From positions 1 to 51,828 of the forward strand of contig WKLE02000957.1 in the NCBI GenBank assembly GCA_014885115.2: DNA of 51,828 nt. The letters are read 5' to 3'. The notes under the pieces were generated by a model. The model was not told the origin of the DNA. It worked only from the letters and a program-made list of their open reading frames with translations, and ran no database searches. Shown one piece after another: positions 33,804 through 43,502 of the stretch (position 1 is the first letter of the stretch; every line of letters begins with the position of its first letter). This DNA is from Asterionellopsis glacialis. Its lineage: Eukaryota > Bacillariophyta > Plagiogrammaphyceae > Rhaphoneidales > Asterionellopsidaceae. The translations under genes and the position numbers were made by a program.

Positions 33804-34504
33804 TTAAGCTTCCTTCTTGTATGAAATGATTTGTTCAATTCCAACAGCAGCTTGGACAGAAACCATAACAGAGTTTTCTCCGCCTTTCCAGGCATCACGG
33901 ATCTCGTCAGCAAGATTGTCAGGGTAGGTGGGGAGGTTAAGGTCGTGCTTCTGGTTTCCACCCTCGTCCATGAGAGTCAATTCGTCGCCTTCAATGTCAA
34001 TGATCTCCCATTCAGTCTTGTTGACAATGGGGACAGTGGTGGCGTGGGAGGAGGGAATCATATCTTCCAACTTCTTTCCAGTGAAGATATCAACGGCGGT
34101 GAAGTTACACTTTGCGTGACCATGCTTTCCAGTCTTGGAAACGGAGATACTGAGGACCTTGCAGGGCTTACCCTTGATCATCATGTAACTGTATGAGAAG
34201 AAATAAACAGAAATACAAACATGAGTAAAAGACGGGAAACAAAACAATAGGTTGCCCGCATTATCGGCATTGTCAAACATATGATAGGAACTGCCTCCGC
34301 CTCCGTCCAGCAACGCAAAAACTCCAAACAGTGGGCTCAGTACTTGTTCCTACGAGCGAAGACACCTGATGGAAACACGCCATGGCGCAGCCTTGAATCG
34401 TCCAAAACTTACCCGCCCTTCTTGATTTGGCCGGCTTCCATGGGGATGGTAGCAGATGCACCGGCATCGGTGCTTTCAATTGCGTATTGTTCAGAATCGG
34501 ACAT
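33804..34504 (-). CDS. EIF5A: Eukaryotic translation initiation factor 5A
   Basis: Two minus-strand exons, 34504-34413 and 34188-33804, with a 224-nt GT-AG intron (phase 2, completing Gly31) give 158 residues, the normal eIF5A length. The hypusination loop SKTGKHGHAK is intact, with the lysine to be modified at K52, followed by DIFTGKKLEDMIPSSH. The SH3-like and OB-fold halves are both present. Hypusinated eIF5A binds the ribosome E site and helps peptide-bond formation at difficult sequences, especially proline runs. The exon 1 sequence (MSDSEQYAIESTDAG) is the usual acidic N-terminus. Confidence 0.97.
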
Positions 34505-35729
34505 GGTGCTTAGAAGGTTTCGGAAAAACAGTAACCACAAGAAATTACAAGTTACTGATGTGTGTGTTGGAAGCGGTACAAAAAGGCCAACAAATATTTA
34601 CACGGACAGAGCAAGTAGCAATGGTAAAGTAGGTCCTTGTCGTATTTTTTCCTTCGCCAGCATGTCATGACGTGCCAGGCCATTCAAAATACAATGCTTG
34701 GCTGCTGATCGTCCGGCTTTGGTACGTCGTGCCTTTTCGTACTGTTGCTACGTACTCACCTGATACGTGCCTATCATTACGAATCCAACGTCGAGTCCTA
34801 CTATTAGAGAGTAGGTGAAGAGGTGGAACAAAATTTTAGACGGCTTTGTGCGTGACACCGCACATTCACGCACGTTCGCAGGATTGGACGGTGCGGTACG
34901 GTCCTCATACCCAGCCTCGGAGCCGTCCAATCACAGTCATTTCAAGCGCAGCATTGCGTGAATCTATGTGCAGATTCATATGCGGTGTGTTGGCCAGACG
35001 ACCTATTAAGTAAGTACCAGGTAAGGTAGCCTGTGATAAACTGGTACTGGTACCAGTAGGACCTATGTCTTGTACGTAGAGGTCTCAACTCAGAGGACAC
35101 CAAAAAATTCTTCTTTTCATACTGGACGGATGAAGGACTAACGTTCCGTTGAGAGAACATATTATTTTTTGCTGACCACAAGTTGACGTCATTTGCTGAC
35201 GTCGAACCCACGAACATCAATCCGTCGGGTAGGTAGTTTGTAATTAGGACCTACCAGATAGTAGTGCAACAGCATACCACGTACTATAATGTTGTAAATT
35301 AATCAATTCTCGTTGGACTACGAGTAGATACTTGATAGGACATTGAACTTGTAGTAATACCGTGACGTAATATTGTGCCGTACAGGTGCTATGAAGTTAG
35401 TACACCCCATATTAATAATAATTATAATCAGATTTCTTTTGATTTAGCCTCTTTCCGAATATCAGGTACCAGATGCTGTTTTTGATAGTGAATCTGTAGA
35501 GAATAAGATACCCAGATACCGGGTACAGTCAGCATTGGAATGCCACTACCAGAGGTAAATTATATGCTCTAGACGAGCTAAAACAAATAATATTATTCAC
35601 TCTTGAGACGGCTCCAGTTGTCGGACATATACCCTACCTCTTGAAAACAGCAGCCATTCAACTGCTTACCAACAATAATACAAAAAAAGTCTACAAAACT
35701 TTCTTGTGAGTTTAGAGAAAAATTGAACA
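34505..35729. repeat. Divergent intergenic region with GTAC repeats
   Basis: 1.2 kb between eIF5A (-) and the membrane protein (+). GTAC-type words cluster at about 35012-35065 (GTACTGGTACCAGTAGG), 35225-35290 and 35464-35535. A 10-base inverted repeat, GATTGGACGG at 34882-34891 and CCGTCCAATC at 34923-34932, lies in the eIF5A-proximal half. A TGACGTCA octamer is at 35184. No gene is supported. Confidence 0.55.
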
Positions 35730-36353
35730 ATGTCGACTCCAGCTTGGGCCAACGTGGATGGTACAAACACTACTCCGTCGCAAACCGCGGGAGATACATC
35801 TTGGTTGACTTCGAATGATGAAGAAACTCCTCCTGCTTCTTCTACTGACATGTCTTCATCTCCGGATGTAGAAAAGACACCCAAACAACGTGGCCGCTGT
35901 TTTCCTATTTTCCTCTTCGTCGTGAGTTCTATCTTTTTGGCCCTTTTTGTATATTCGGTTATTGAACAGCGTGATGATAAAGATGGATTTCGTTGGATGC
36001 TTTTTTACGGATTCAGTGCAGCATTGGCAGCTGTCTATATTGTCCATCGCTTCATCTGTTTTCCAGAAAAAATGGTGCTAGGTTTGTCTGCAGCAATGCT
36101 TGTATGGTCTTCAATTTTGATTGTCATTGCATCGATCAAGCTTTCAAATACTCCATCAGGAGGTCCTGAAGAGGGTGGAGACGACAGTGAAATGACGGAA
36201 CGAGAAGAAATCATTTTTGAACTTGCCGGAGCAGCAGTTGGGTGGGGATCGGCGTTCTGGCATGCAACGATGGTCCGTTGCTGCGGTGTTAGCAAGAAGG
36301 ATAGTTATGATCCTGGAGAGGAAGAAAACTCTGGTATGGGAACCATGAGCTAA
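35730..36353 (+). CDS. Four-TM membrane protein of unknown function
   Basis: Single-exon 207-residue protein; the ATG at 35730 is the first in frame. Residues 1-55 are Ser/Thr/Asp-rich and probably cytosolic. Hydrophobic segments lie at about 58-78, 88-110, 115-137 and 161-182, the last being FELAGAAVGWGSAFWHAT. The tail is acidic. I do not recognise the family. Its plan (polar N-terminus starting near PAWA, then four TMs) recalls the protein at 8865, which also begins with PAWA, but the TM regions do not align convincingly. GTAC repeats occur 200-270 bases upstream. Confidence 0.75.
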   Translation: MSTPAWANVDGTNTTPSQTAGDTSWLTSNDEETPPASSTDMSSSPDVEKTPKQRGRCFPIFLFVVSSIFLALFVYSVIEQRDDKDGFRWMLFYGFSAALAAVYIVHRFICFPEKMVLGLSAAMLVWSSILIVIASIKLSNTPSGGPEEGGDDSEMTEREEIIFELAGAAVGWGSAFWHATMVRCCGVSKKDSYDPGEEENSGMGTMS

Positions 36354-36727
36354 AAAATTGACCATCATTATGAATGGATAGATCGATCCGCATTTTACTT
36401 CTGGCGTTCCGTTCCGTTCCGTGAACGGCAGTGATGAATAATGCAACTTTGTAGCAGATGAGGCACGAAAAGAGCGAACAAGGTGTACGACCGACAAAAA
36501 CTGGAACGCAGGAAGTCGCAAAGTGTCCTTTAATGGCAGTAAAGTAATTTTGAAAATTGTTCAAACCTGTCAATATTTTTTAAACCTTACTCTTTAATCC
36601 TATATTTCTAAACACATAGAAGTATAGCAAAAACTTTCACTTCAATGTTGCCCTTTGCGGTCGGTGATTCTTGAAGTAATTCGCATTTGCCATTCATCAT
36701 CATTCTGAACACTTTCCCCGTTGATTA
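36354..36727. other. Short convergent intergenic region
   Basis: 374 bases between two convergent genes. It holds only a triple GTTCC tandem near 36408-36422 and AT-rich 3' sequence. Confidence 0.5.
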
Positions 36728-39151
36728 CTACTGCCTGTTGAATCGCTGTTGGAAAACCAACAAAGGATCAGTATCATTGAAGAACCAAAATTGGCGATTG
36801 TACATTACTTCCCATATGGGGTCGAAATTTGCAAGAAGTTCATCGTCATTACAAGTCGTGCCTTCTGCATCGCAACAAAGAGTGCAACAAGAGCACAAGA
36901 CCTCAGGATCATCTCCGCCACAATCAGCGTATAAAATTTCCAACTCGCGACTAAGATTTTCTCCTTCGCAAAACATTGGCGAAATATCACCTGTCAGAAA
37001 ATTATCGTCTATTGTCAATAGATCTGGAAAAAACAAACAAAGAAGAGAAGCAAAATAGATTTAGGCTTGTTTTCAAAAAGATTACAAAGATCATGGACTC
37101 TCGCAACACTTAGTTGATACTTACCAAGCTGTGTGATATTTTGGAGAGTATCTGGAACTTTACCAGTGAGTTTGTTTCGGTTCAACAACAAGAATCTTAA
37201 TTTTGACAAGTTTCCCATGCTTTCAGGAATCTCTCCAGTTAATCCGTTCTGATCCAAATCCAAAAGTATCAAGTCACTGAGTTGGTCAATCCAATCGGGA
37301 ATTTCCCCAACGCGCTGAGTAAATTTTAAAGATAACTCACTAAGACCTGTCATATTTTGCAAAAATCTTGGAAACGGACCCTCTTCAAAATTGTTGTTGG
37401 CTAAAAATAAGTAATCAAGATTCTGTAACAGTCCAATCTCTGAGGGGATTTCTCCGATCAGTTTGTTATCGCTCAGATCTAAATGATAAAGTTTCTCCAA
37501 GTTACTAATTGATGAAGGTAGTACGCCACTAAAAGAATTATTATGAAGCGCCAAAAAGGATAATTTCGTATTGTTCGGAAAGTCGGGCAAGCTCTCACCG
37601 CCTTGTCCAAAATAGTTATCATGAAGATCAATCACCTCCAACATGCTCCCGTTTTCTAAAAGGTGAACGGGCAATGCTCCATCGAGCTTATTGTTACTCA
37701 TGTCAAGATACGCAAGGGAAGAGAGATTTTCCAAAAAAGTATCCTCAAGAGTTTCATCAAACATATTATCCTCAAGAAACAATCCGTTAAGGTTTATAAG
37801 AGAGTTGAAAACCGATACCTTACCGGTGAACTGATTATCATCGAGAAAGACAGCTGTTATGTTGGTTAGTTCACCAAAGACGTCCGGGATTGATTCTGAC
37901 ATATTATTGTTCGACAAACGTAGCATTTCTAGATTCGTCAATGCACCAATCCATGATCCAATTCCCCCCGTGAGGCTATTATGGCCTAACTTTAGGTCAG
38001 TCAATTGCGTGAGAGCTTCCAATGTGTCAGGGATTTTCCCCTCAAATCCTTTAATTAGGGGTGGAGCCAAATTATATTCAAGGTTAAGGAATTGTAGCTC
38101 AGTCAAAAGCCCAAGCTCCGATGGGATTTCCCCAGAGAGGTAATTGTTGAACATATCCAATTCCACCAAACTAGTCATTCCTCCTATCTCAGTTGGAATT
38201 TTTCCAGTCAATATATTTTTTTCCATAAATAATAAATTCATTTCTTTCAAATTTCCAATTTCAGTAGGAAGATTTCCTGTGATTGCATTTGACTGAAGAA
38301 ATGCAACCTCTAGGCCGTCCAAGAGTGCAATTTCAGAAGGAATGCTGCCACTAATGCCACTTTCAACTGTTTTTGGTATAGAAAAGTGAAGGATATGGAT
38401 GGTGGAGCAATGAGTGTGAAAGACTTTGAAAGGCATATTTTGAATTTTCAATTCAATTTTTCGCAAATGACTTACATAATAAGAGAAGGTAGACCTTTCC
38501 TTCTTTACATGATGCGCCGTAGGGCAGTAAAGTATTTCCAAAAACGGTATTTTGATACCAATAACATTCATCGACCGGTTCGAGGAAAATTCCTTTAGCT
38601 ACCGAGCTCCAGTTTTCACCTCCCCAGGCATAGTAAAGAAGAGTAAGCACGTACCGCTGGATAAATTTGACAGCATTTTCGTCAGGAGTTGGTACAGAAT
38701 ATTTTAAGTGGTCATCGTTGGCTAACCAATTCGCAGCACGTTGCTGTGGGGATCCGTTTGTTTTCAAGTCTTCCTCAGCAGAATATTCTTTTAGGAAGTC
38801 AATTACATTAGAATAGCGATCATCTGTTGGTGTGCCCGTGGGAGACATTGATGGGGAATCATCCGAATCGGATACAGACCCTGTAGAATCGGGAGAAGCT
38901 CCAACATCAGCGTCAGTTTGCACAGCGGAGGATTGACTTTCTTCTTTAGTCTTGCCCAATCCAACTGCAAGACCAATCACACAACCTAGCAAAAGAATGA
39001 TTCCAATCGTGGCAGCTAGAAGAAGGTTTCTTTGCCTTTTTCTCTGCGCATCACGATCTTCTGAAATGGTCGATATATGACGATCTGAGCTTGCTTGTAA
39101 TTGCTCCACTGTCGGGAGGGAACTACCATTTTCAATCTCCAAAGAATTCAT
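36728..39151 (-). CDS. Membrane-anchored leucine-rich-repeat protein (diatom type)
   Basis: Three minus-strand exons, 39151-38476, 38366-37125 and 37023-36728, with GT-AG introns of 109 and 101 nt, both phase 1, encode 737 residues. Residues 1-41 are hydrophilic and cytosolic. A single TM anchor at about 43-65 is followed by a Ser/Asp-rich stalk, giving a type II topology. Exon 1 ends in an LRR N-terminal-like region (LLYYAWGGENWSS). The exon junction restores LFESGISGSIPSEI, which supports the model. About fifteen plant-type LRRs (NxLTGxIPxxIGxL) follow. The C-terminus carries ADCGGDDPEVLCSCCTLCC, a Cys cap that I know from diatom LRR proteins. There is no kinase domain. A surface recognition or adhesion role is inferred. 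Confidence 0.88.
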
Positions 39152-40500
39152 GACTAAATTCAGTTGGATCTGTTTTATCCTTGTGTTATTCTTTTACCTC
39201 TCTTTAAAGATTAATGCAATTGTTCGCGTTGTATAATTTTAAATGCAAATATTCGTATTGTGTGTTTTGAACTGCTGTGTTCGTTCTCGGAACTCCCTCC
39301 GTGATAAGAGAACCCAGTTCACAGTACCAGTGCAGAACTGGTAATCCTCTCTAGTAGAAGTAGGGACAAGAAGTGTGAGACACGGTCAAGAAAGATTGAT
39401 TTTTGGTGTTCTCTTATTCTGAATCAATTCCCGCGGTTCTCCAAATAAAGCAAGGATACTCCTGGAATTTTTTCTACTATTGAATCGTACCTGTATCATA
39501 GAAACTAATCAGCAGGTACAGTACCCAGGTACTCTCTACCAGGAAAAAATGGTACCGCTCATTAAGTAAGAGTGGCCCGTTCTAATTTTTATTTGTCCAA
39601 AAGAACTAGGAATATCAATACTACCACTGGAGGTGCTGTACTGAAATTGTCAACGGTAAATTACTATGTGATATGTTATGTAATTACGATTAAAAATTAC
39701 ATCGTGTTATATATATATCAAAAATATTACGAGTTGTGTGTGGGGAAAATTCATATATAATTAAATAAATAAGACTTTCTTGAGCATGCATGCCGATATG
39801 TTCAGTATCCATTACGTTTATGTAGAGGTTCTTTTTTGTTGTCCGTTGAGAAATATTGATTCTTATCGATCACAATTTTGGTGGGAAACCGGCGGGCTTG
39901 CACTTTTTGGGGGTAATTCAGATTGTCGACCCGGAAAAACCGGGATATTATTTATATATTATTAACATGTGGGAGTACAATGCATACGTCTGTTTTTCAC
40001 TTCTATAATTATTAAAAAATAAAATTCACTCTGATTGGTTAAGATTTTAAAGTAAACTGTAAATCAGTGTACAGTTAGTCTTTGGTAGTCCTCGATTGTT
40101 GTCTGGACATGGCATAAGAACCCCGGAAAACTTACTAAAACTCCCAGAAGTAAATCGAAGTATCCTGCATAGCGGGGGTAAACACGGACAGCCGGATTGG
40201 GAGGAGAGGAAGTTGAAAAGTTTGATTTTTGACAGAACCTGTGAACCAAGGCGGGAAAATCTCGTTTTCAGATAGCCTACCGCCACCACCCATCACCCAT
40301 CGGTTCTGAAATCATTCTCAGAATTAGAACCAAGAGAGGGCTCATTTGTAGTCTACAAATCCTAGAACTAGTCATATACTGGTAGTAGTTGATAATTGTC
40401 ATAAAAGGTTGTTCATTATTTGATGCGGGAGTGACGCCGTTGGCAGCATCACCATTACTCTCAAATAACCTTCCAATAATACACTTGACAAAGCTCGGGC
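39152..40500. repeat. Divergent intergenic region with GTAC repeats
   Basis: 1.35 kb between the LRR gene (-) and PRPF4B (+). The GTAC vocabulary appears at 39322-39335 and 39490-39555 (GGTACAGTACCCAGGTAC). A partial copy of the AGGTCCTCTCTAG word is at about 39344. 39650-39780 and 39940-40060 are very AT-rich. Minus-strand open frames at 40047-40618 look accidental because they partly overlap the kinase exon. Confidence 0.5.
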
Positions 40501-42396
40501 ATGAACCGACATCAGGGGGTGTCATCTGCTGGCCGAGGCCGTGACAATAGACCTGCTTGGCTTGTACAACGTGAACGAGATTCACACGATGACAATGTTG
40601 GGAGAAGCAGAAATTCACATCTCCCTCCTCCGTCCAAGAAGAAGCGTATTATCCCTCCCGTCGAAACAGTAATGGATAACAATGGCGATAGCACTAGACA
40701 TGAAAATCATCTTTCGCGTGAAAACAATAATGTAAAACAGTTAGTCGACCAAATGAAAAAAATTGAAGAATTGAAGAACAAAGAAAAAGAAGAAGAGGAA
40801 GCCTTGCTACAACTTGCTAACAACGTTCTAGATGACAACGGGGATGATTTTTTAAGTCAGCAAGAAAAAGAGGAAGAAGAAGCACGAAAAAGGCGTGAGA
40901 ACAGACGAAGACGATTCCGTCAGGCTGCCGAGGAACAAATACAAAATAATGGTTCAGACAAAAATAATACTAACAACAATGTTTCTGCACAGCTGGTGAC
41001 CACGAACGAACCCGAAACTAATAATCTGAAAACAAACAACAACAATGATCCATTACTTTTTCAGATGAGGGACGAAGAAAACTCAGAGAAAGCTAAGAAA
41101 AATGATAGCGACGAAGACGACTTTGACATATTCAGCTCGTCTGTATCTCCTCCAGCACCAGAACCTCATCAAAAAAAGAAAACGTCCGGGGTACCGCTGA
41201 AGGAACAAAAGAATCAAAGTCATCACCATCAACAGGATTGGGATGATGAAGAGGGATATTATAAAGCAACAATTGGTGAAGAGATTGATTTTGGCATTGC
41301 AAAATTTCGCGTATTAGGTATTGTAGGCAAGGGAGTATTTTCGACTGTGCTCAAATGTGAGACATTACCATCATCACAGTTGGAAGCGTTGCCGCAAACT
41401 ACAGCTATCAAATTGATTAGGCATAATGAAACAATGGCAAAGGCTGCCATGACTGAAATTCGTTTCTTACAGAAACTCCGCGATTGTTCTGGTATTTGTT
41501 CGCTTCGACTACCAAGTCAACAAACCAACGCTAATGATACTAGTACTATGAGCGGCAGTAATTCGGCATCCCATTCCATTGAACACAAGGGACACGTTGG
41601 GTTAGTCTTTGATTTTCGTCATTACAATCTTCGACACGTGCTGCAAAAGTTTGGAAAGGGTGTAGGTTTAACGCTTCAAGGTGTGCGTACCTACTTTCAC
41701 CAACTGTTACAGGCTTTGCAGCACTTGGAGAAGCACAAAATTTGTCATGCCGATCTAAAGCCCGACAACATTCTTGTCAATGAAACCTTTTCGCGTGTCG
41801 AGCTCTGCGATTTTGGGAGTGCGTTTGAGGTTGGCTCTGACAATATCCCAACTCCTTATCTTGTGTCCAGATTCTACAGGGCACCTGAGATCATATTGGG
41901 ATTAATACCTTCACCGGCTGTCGACTTGTGGAGTGTTGCGGTTAGCATGGGTGAACTATTCCTTGGGAAAGTATTGTTTGATGGGAGATCTAACAACAAC
42001 ATGCTATTGAAGTTTATGGAGACTATGGGTTCTTTCTCCAACCGTATTCTGCGGCAGCATACAGTTGCATGTCGAAAATTTCCTCTGGAGCAGCACTTTT
42101 TTGCAAAGGAAGGAAGCACATTTGTTTATCACCAAACTGCATCTGACAAGGTGACAGGAAAACCAGTAACCGTGACTGTGCCATTATTGTCCACAAGCTT
42201 TCCGAAAACACCTCTTCAGAATACCTTATTGAAAGCCAGATCCCAGAAAGATTCGAGGGTAAATGTGTTGCATCTATCGGATTTGATGCACAAGTGTTTG
42301 GCACTGGATCCTTCTCGCCGCATACCGTTGACACAAGCATTAGAGCATGAGTTTTTCAATACCACCAATAATGCAGTTTCCACTGCAACAACATAA
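40501..42396 (+). CDS. PRPF4B: PRP4-type serine/threonine kinase (PRPF4B)
   Basis: Intronless 631-residue protein. The first 250 residues are charged and low-complexity (Glu/Lys coiled-coil-like at about 85-140, Asn- and His-rich beyond), as in other PRP4 kinases. The kinase domain runs from about 270 to 625. It has the Gly loop GIVGKGVFSTV (273-283), AIKLIR with the ATP-binding Lys, HADLKPDN (416 onward), DFG at 437-439, and SRFYRAPEIILG as the activation-segment end. HADLKPDN with SRFYRAPE is characteristic of PRPF4B in the DYRK/CLK neighbourhood. In other eukaryotes it phosphorylates PRP31/PRP6 and promotes tri-snRNP incorporation during spliceosome activation, so a nuclear role is expected. 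Confidence 0.93.
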   Translation: MNRHQGVSSAGRGRDNRPAWLVQRERDSHDDNVGRSRNSHLPPPSKKKRIIPPVETVMDNNGDSTRHENHLSRENNNVKQLVDQMKKIEELKNKEKEEEEALLQLANNVLDDNGDDFLSQQEKEEEEARKRRENRRRRFRQAAEEQIQNNGSDKNNTNNNVSAQLVTTNEPETNNLKTNNNNDPLLFQMRDEENSEKAKKNDSDEDDFDIFSSSVSPPAPEPHQKKKTSGVPLKEQKNQSHHHQQDWDDEEGYYKATIGEEIDFGIAKFRVLGIVGKGVFSTVLKCETLPSSQLEALPQTTAIKLIRHNETMAKAAMTEIRFLQKLRDCSGICSLRLPSQQTNANDTSTMSGSNSASHSIEHKGHVGLVFDFRHYNLRHVLQKFGKGVGLTLQGVRTYFHQLLQALQHLEKHKICHADLKPDNILVNETFSRVELCDFGSAFEVGSDNIPTPYLVSRFYRAPEIILGLIPSPAVDLWSVAVSMGELFLGKVLFDGRSNNNMLLKFMETMGSFSNRILRQHTVACRKFPLEQHFFAKEGSTFVYHQTASDKVTGKPVTVTVPLLSTSFPKTPLQNTLLKARSQKDSRVNVLHLSDLMHKCLALDPSRRIPLTQALEHEFFNTTNNAVSTATT

Positions 42397-43502
42397 AAAT
42401 CTGTTCACAGATGATGCGTGTAGTGTTTGAATATGTGTTTATCTATACTTCGTGACTTTGAACAGAATCAGTGTTGACTTCAAATAATTAGGGTACTCGG
42501 CTTCCTTGGATGACAGGTTCTAATTACCAGCAACAGTCAATACTTTGAATTTAGTTGTAAAAATAGTTGATTGTTATGTGAAATCTATCGGGAGGTGTAT
42601 ATTCATGATGCACTCTGCAAATTCAGGTGATTTGACATTTTTCAAATTTTAGTAAAAATAGTCAAATATATCCACGGGATCACCTTGCAGTCCTTTTCAA
42701 TCAACAATCTCACCTATGGGTAATATGAGAGACCGTTCCTAATCTGTTTTCAACACAAAAGGTATCTTCTCTTGAAAAAATAAAATCTAGAATTTTGTGT
42801 GGAGAAAAAAAATAAGCGAATTTTTATGCATGTGGGGAGTGCGCGACCGGTGCACTACGATCTTAACGGATACCGTTAACATTAACGTGGAATCTTGAGA
42901 TTCAATTGAATCCTACGATTACTGGGCAGTGGGAGAGGACTACCTGGTACCTGTAGGAGTAGGTCCTTGTTCGACGGTAGGTTTCTAGAGGTCCTCTCTA
43001 GTAGAGGTTGAGCTGTAAGGTACCTGTGCACGAACAAAAAATGAATTCCATTTCCGTTCTGTTCAACAGCGCCTCGTGTGTTGTTGATGCATTGCACGTA
43101 TATCGATTATGTATATGTTTCAACATGTATATCCCGAAGATATCCCGATAACATTCAAATATTAAAATACGAATAACCATTATACAATCAACGGCTCTCG
43201 GGATCAGATTTTGAAATTGGGTTCCGAGAAAAAAAGTTCTATAAGCGCCGGCATGTCTCACATTGGTTTTTAATTTTTTGGCGCACTGGAAAATCTCATT
43301 CCATCCGGTGTTGACTCCCTTCGTTTTTTTTTGATAGACCAAATCCTACGTTGGACTTCAGTAGTAAATAGTATGTAGGACTGCCAAACTGCACATGCAG
43401 GGGGAGTATCCGAGTGCTTGGTTTTTTTGCAGTAGGTGGTGTCCTTTGGCCTTTTCTTATCCCATATACGCCTTGAATCTTCTGGAAAAAAAATTGGCCG
43501 CA
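42397..43502. repeat. Intergenic region with GTAC and AGGTCCTCTCTAG words
   Basis: 1.1 kb upstream of the giant LRR gene. 42935-43025 combines CTACCTGGTACCTGTAGG, GTAGGTCC and the 17-mer CTAGAGGTCCTCTCTAG (42985-43001, exact inverse of 22386-22402). TTAACGGATACCGTTAACATTAACG near 42862-42886 (quoted in part) contains an AACGGATACCGTT palindrome. No gene is supported. The frame of the next gene is open back to an ATG at 43395. Confidence 0.5.

Noticed and set aside
40047..40618. Minus-strand frames of 60-113 codons before and over the PRPF4B start
   Set aside because: They overlap the kinase exon antisense and show no protein features.
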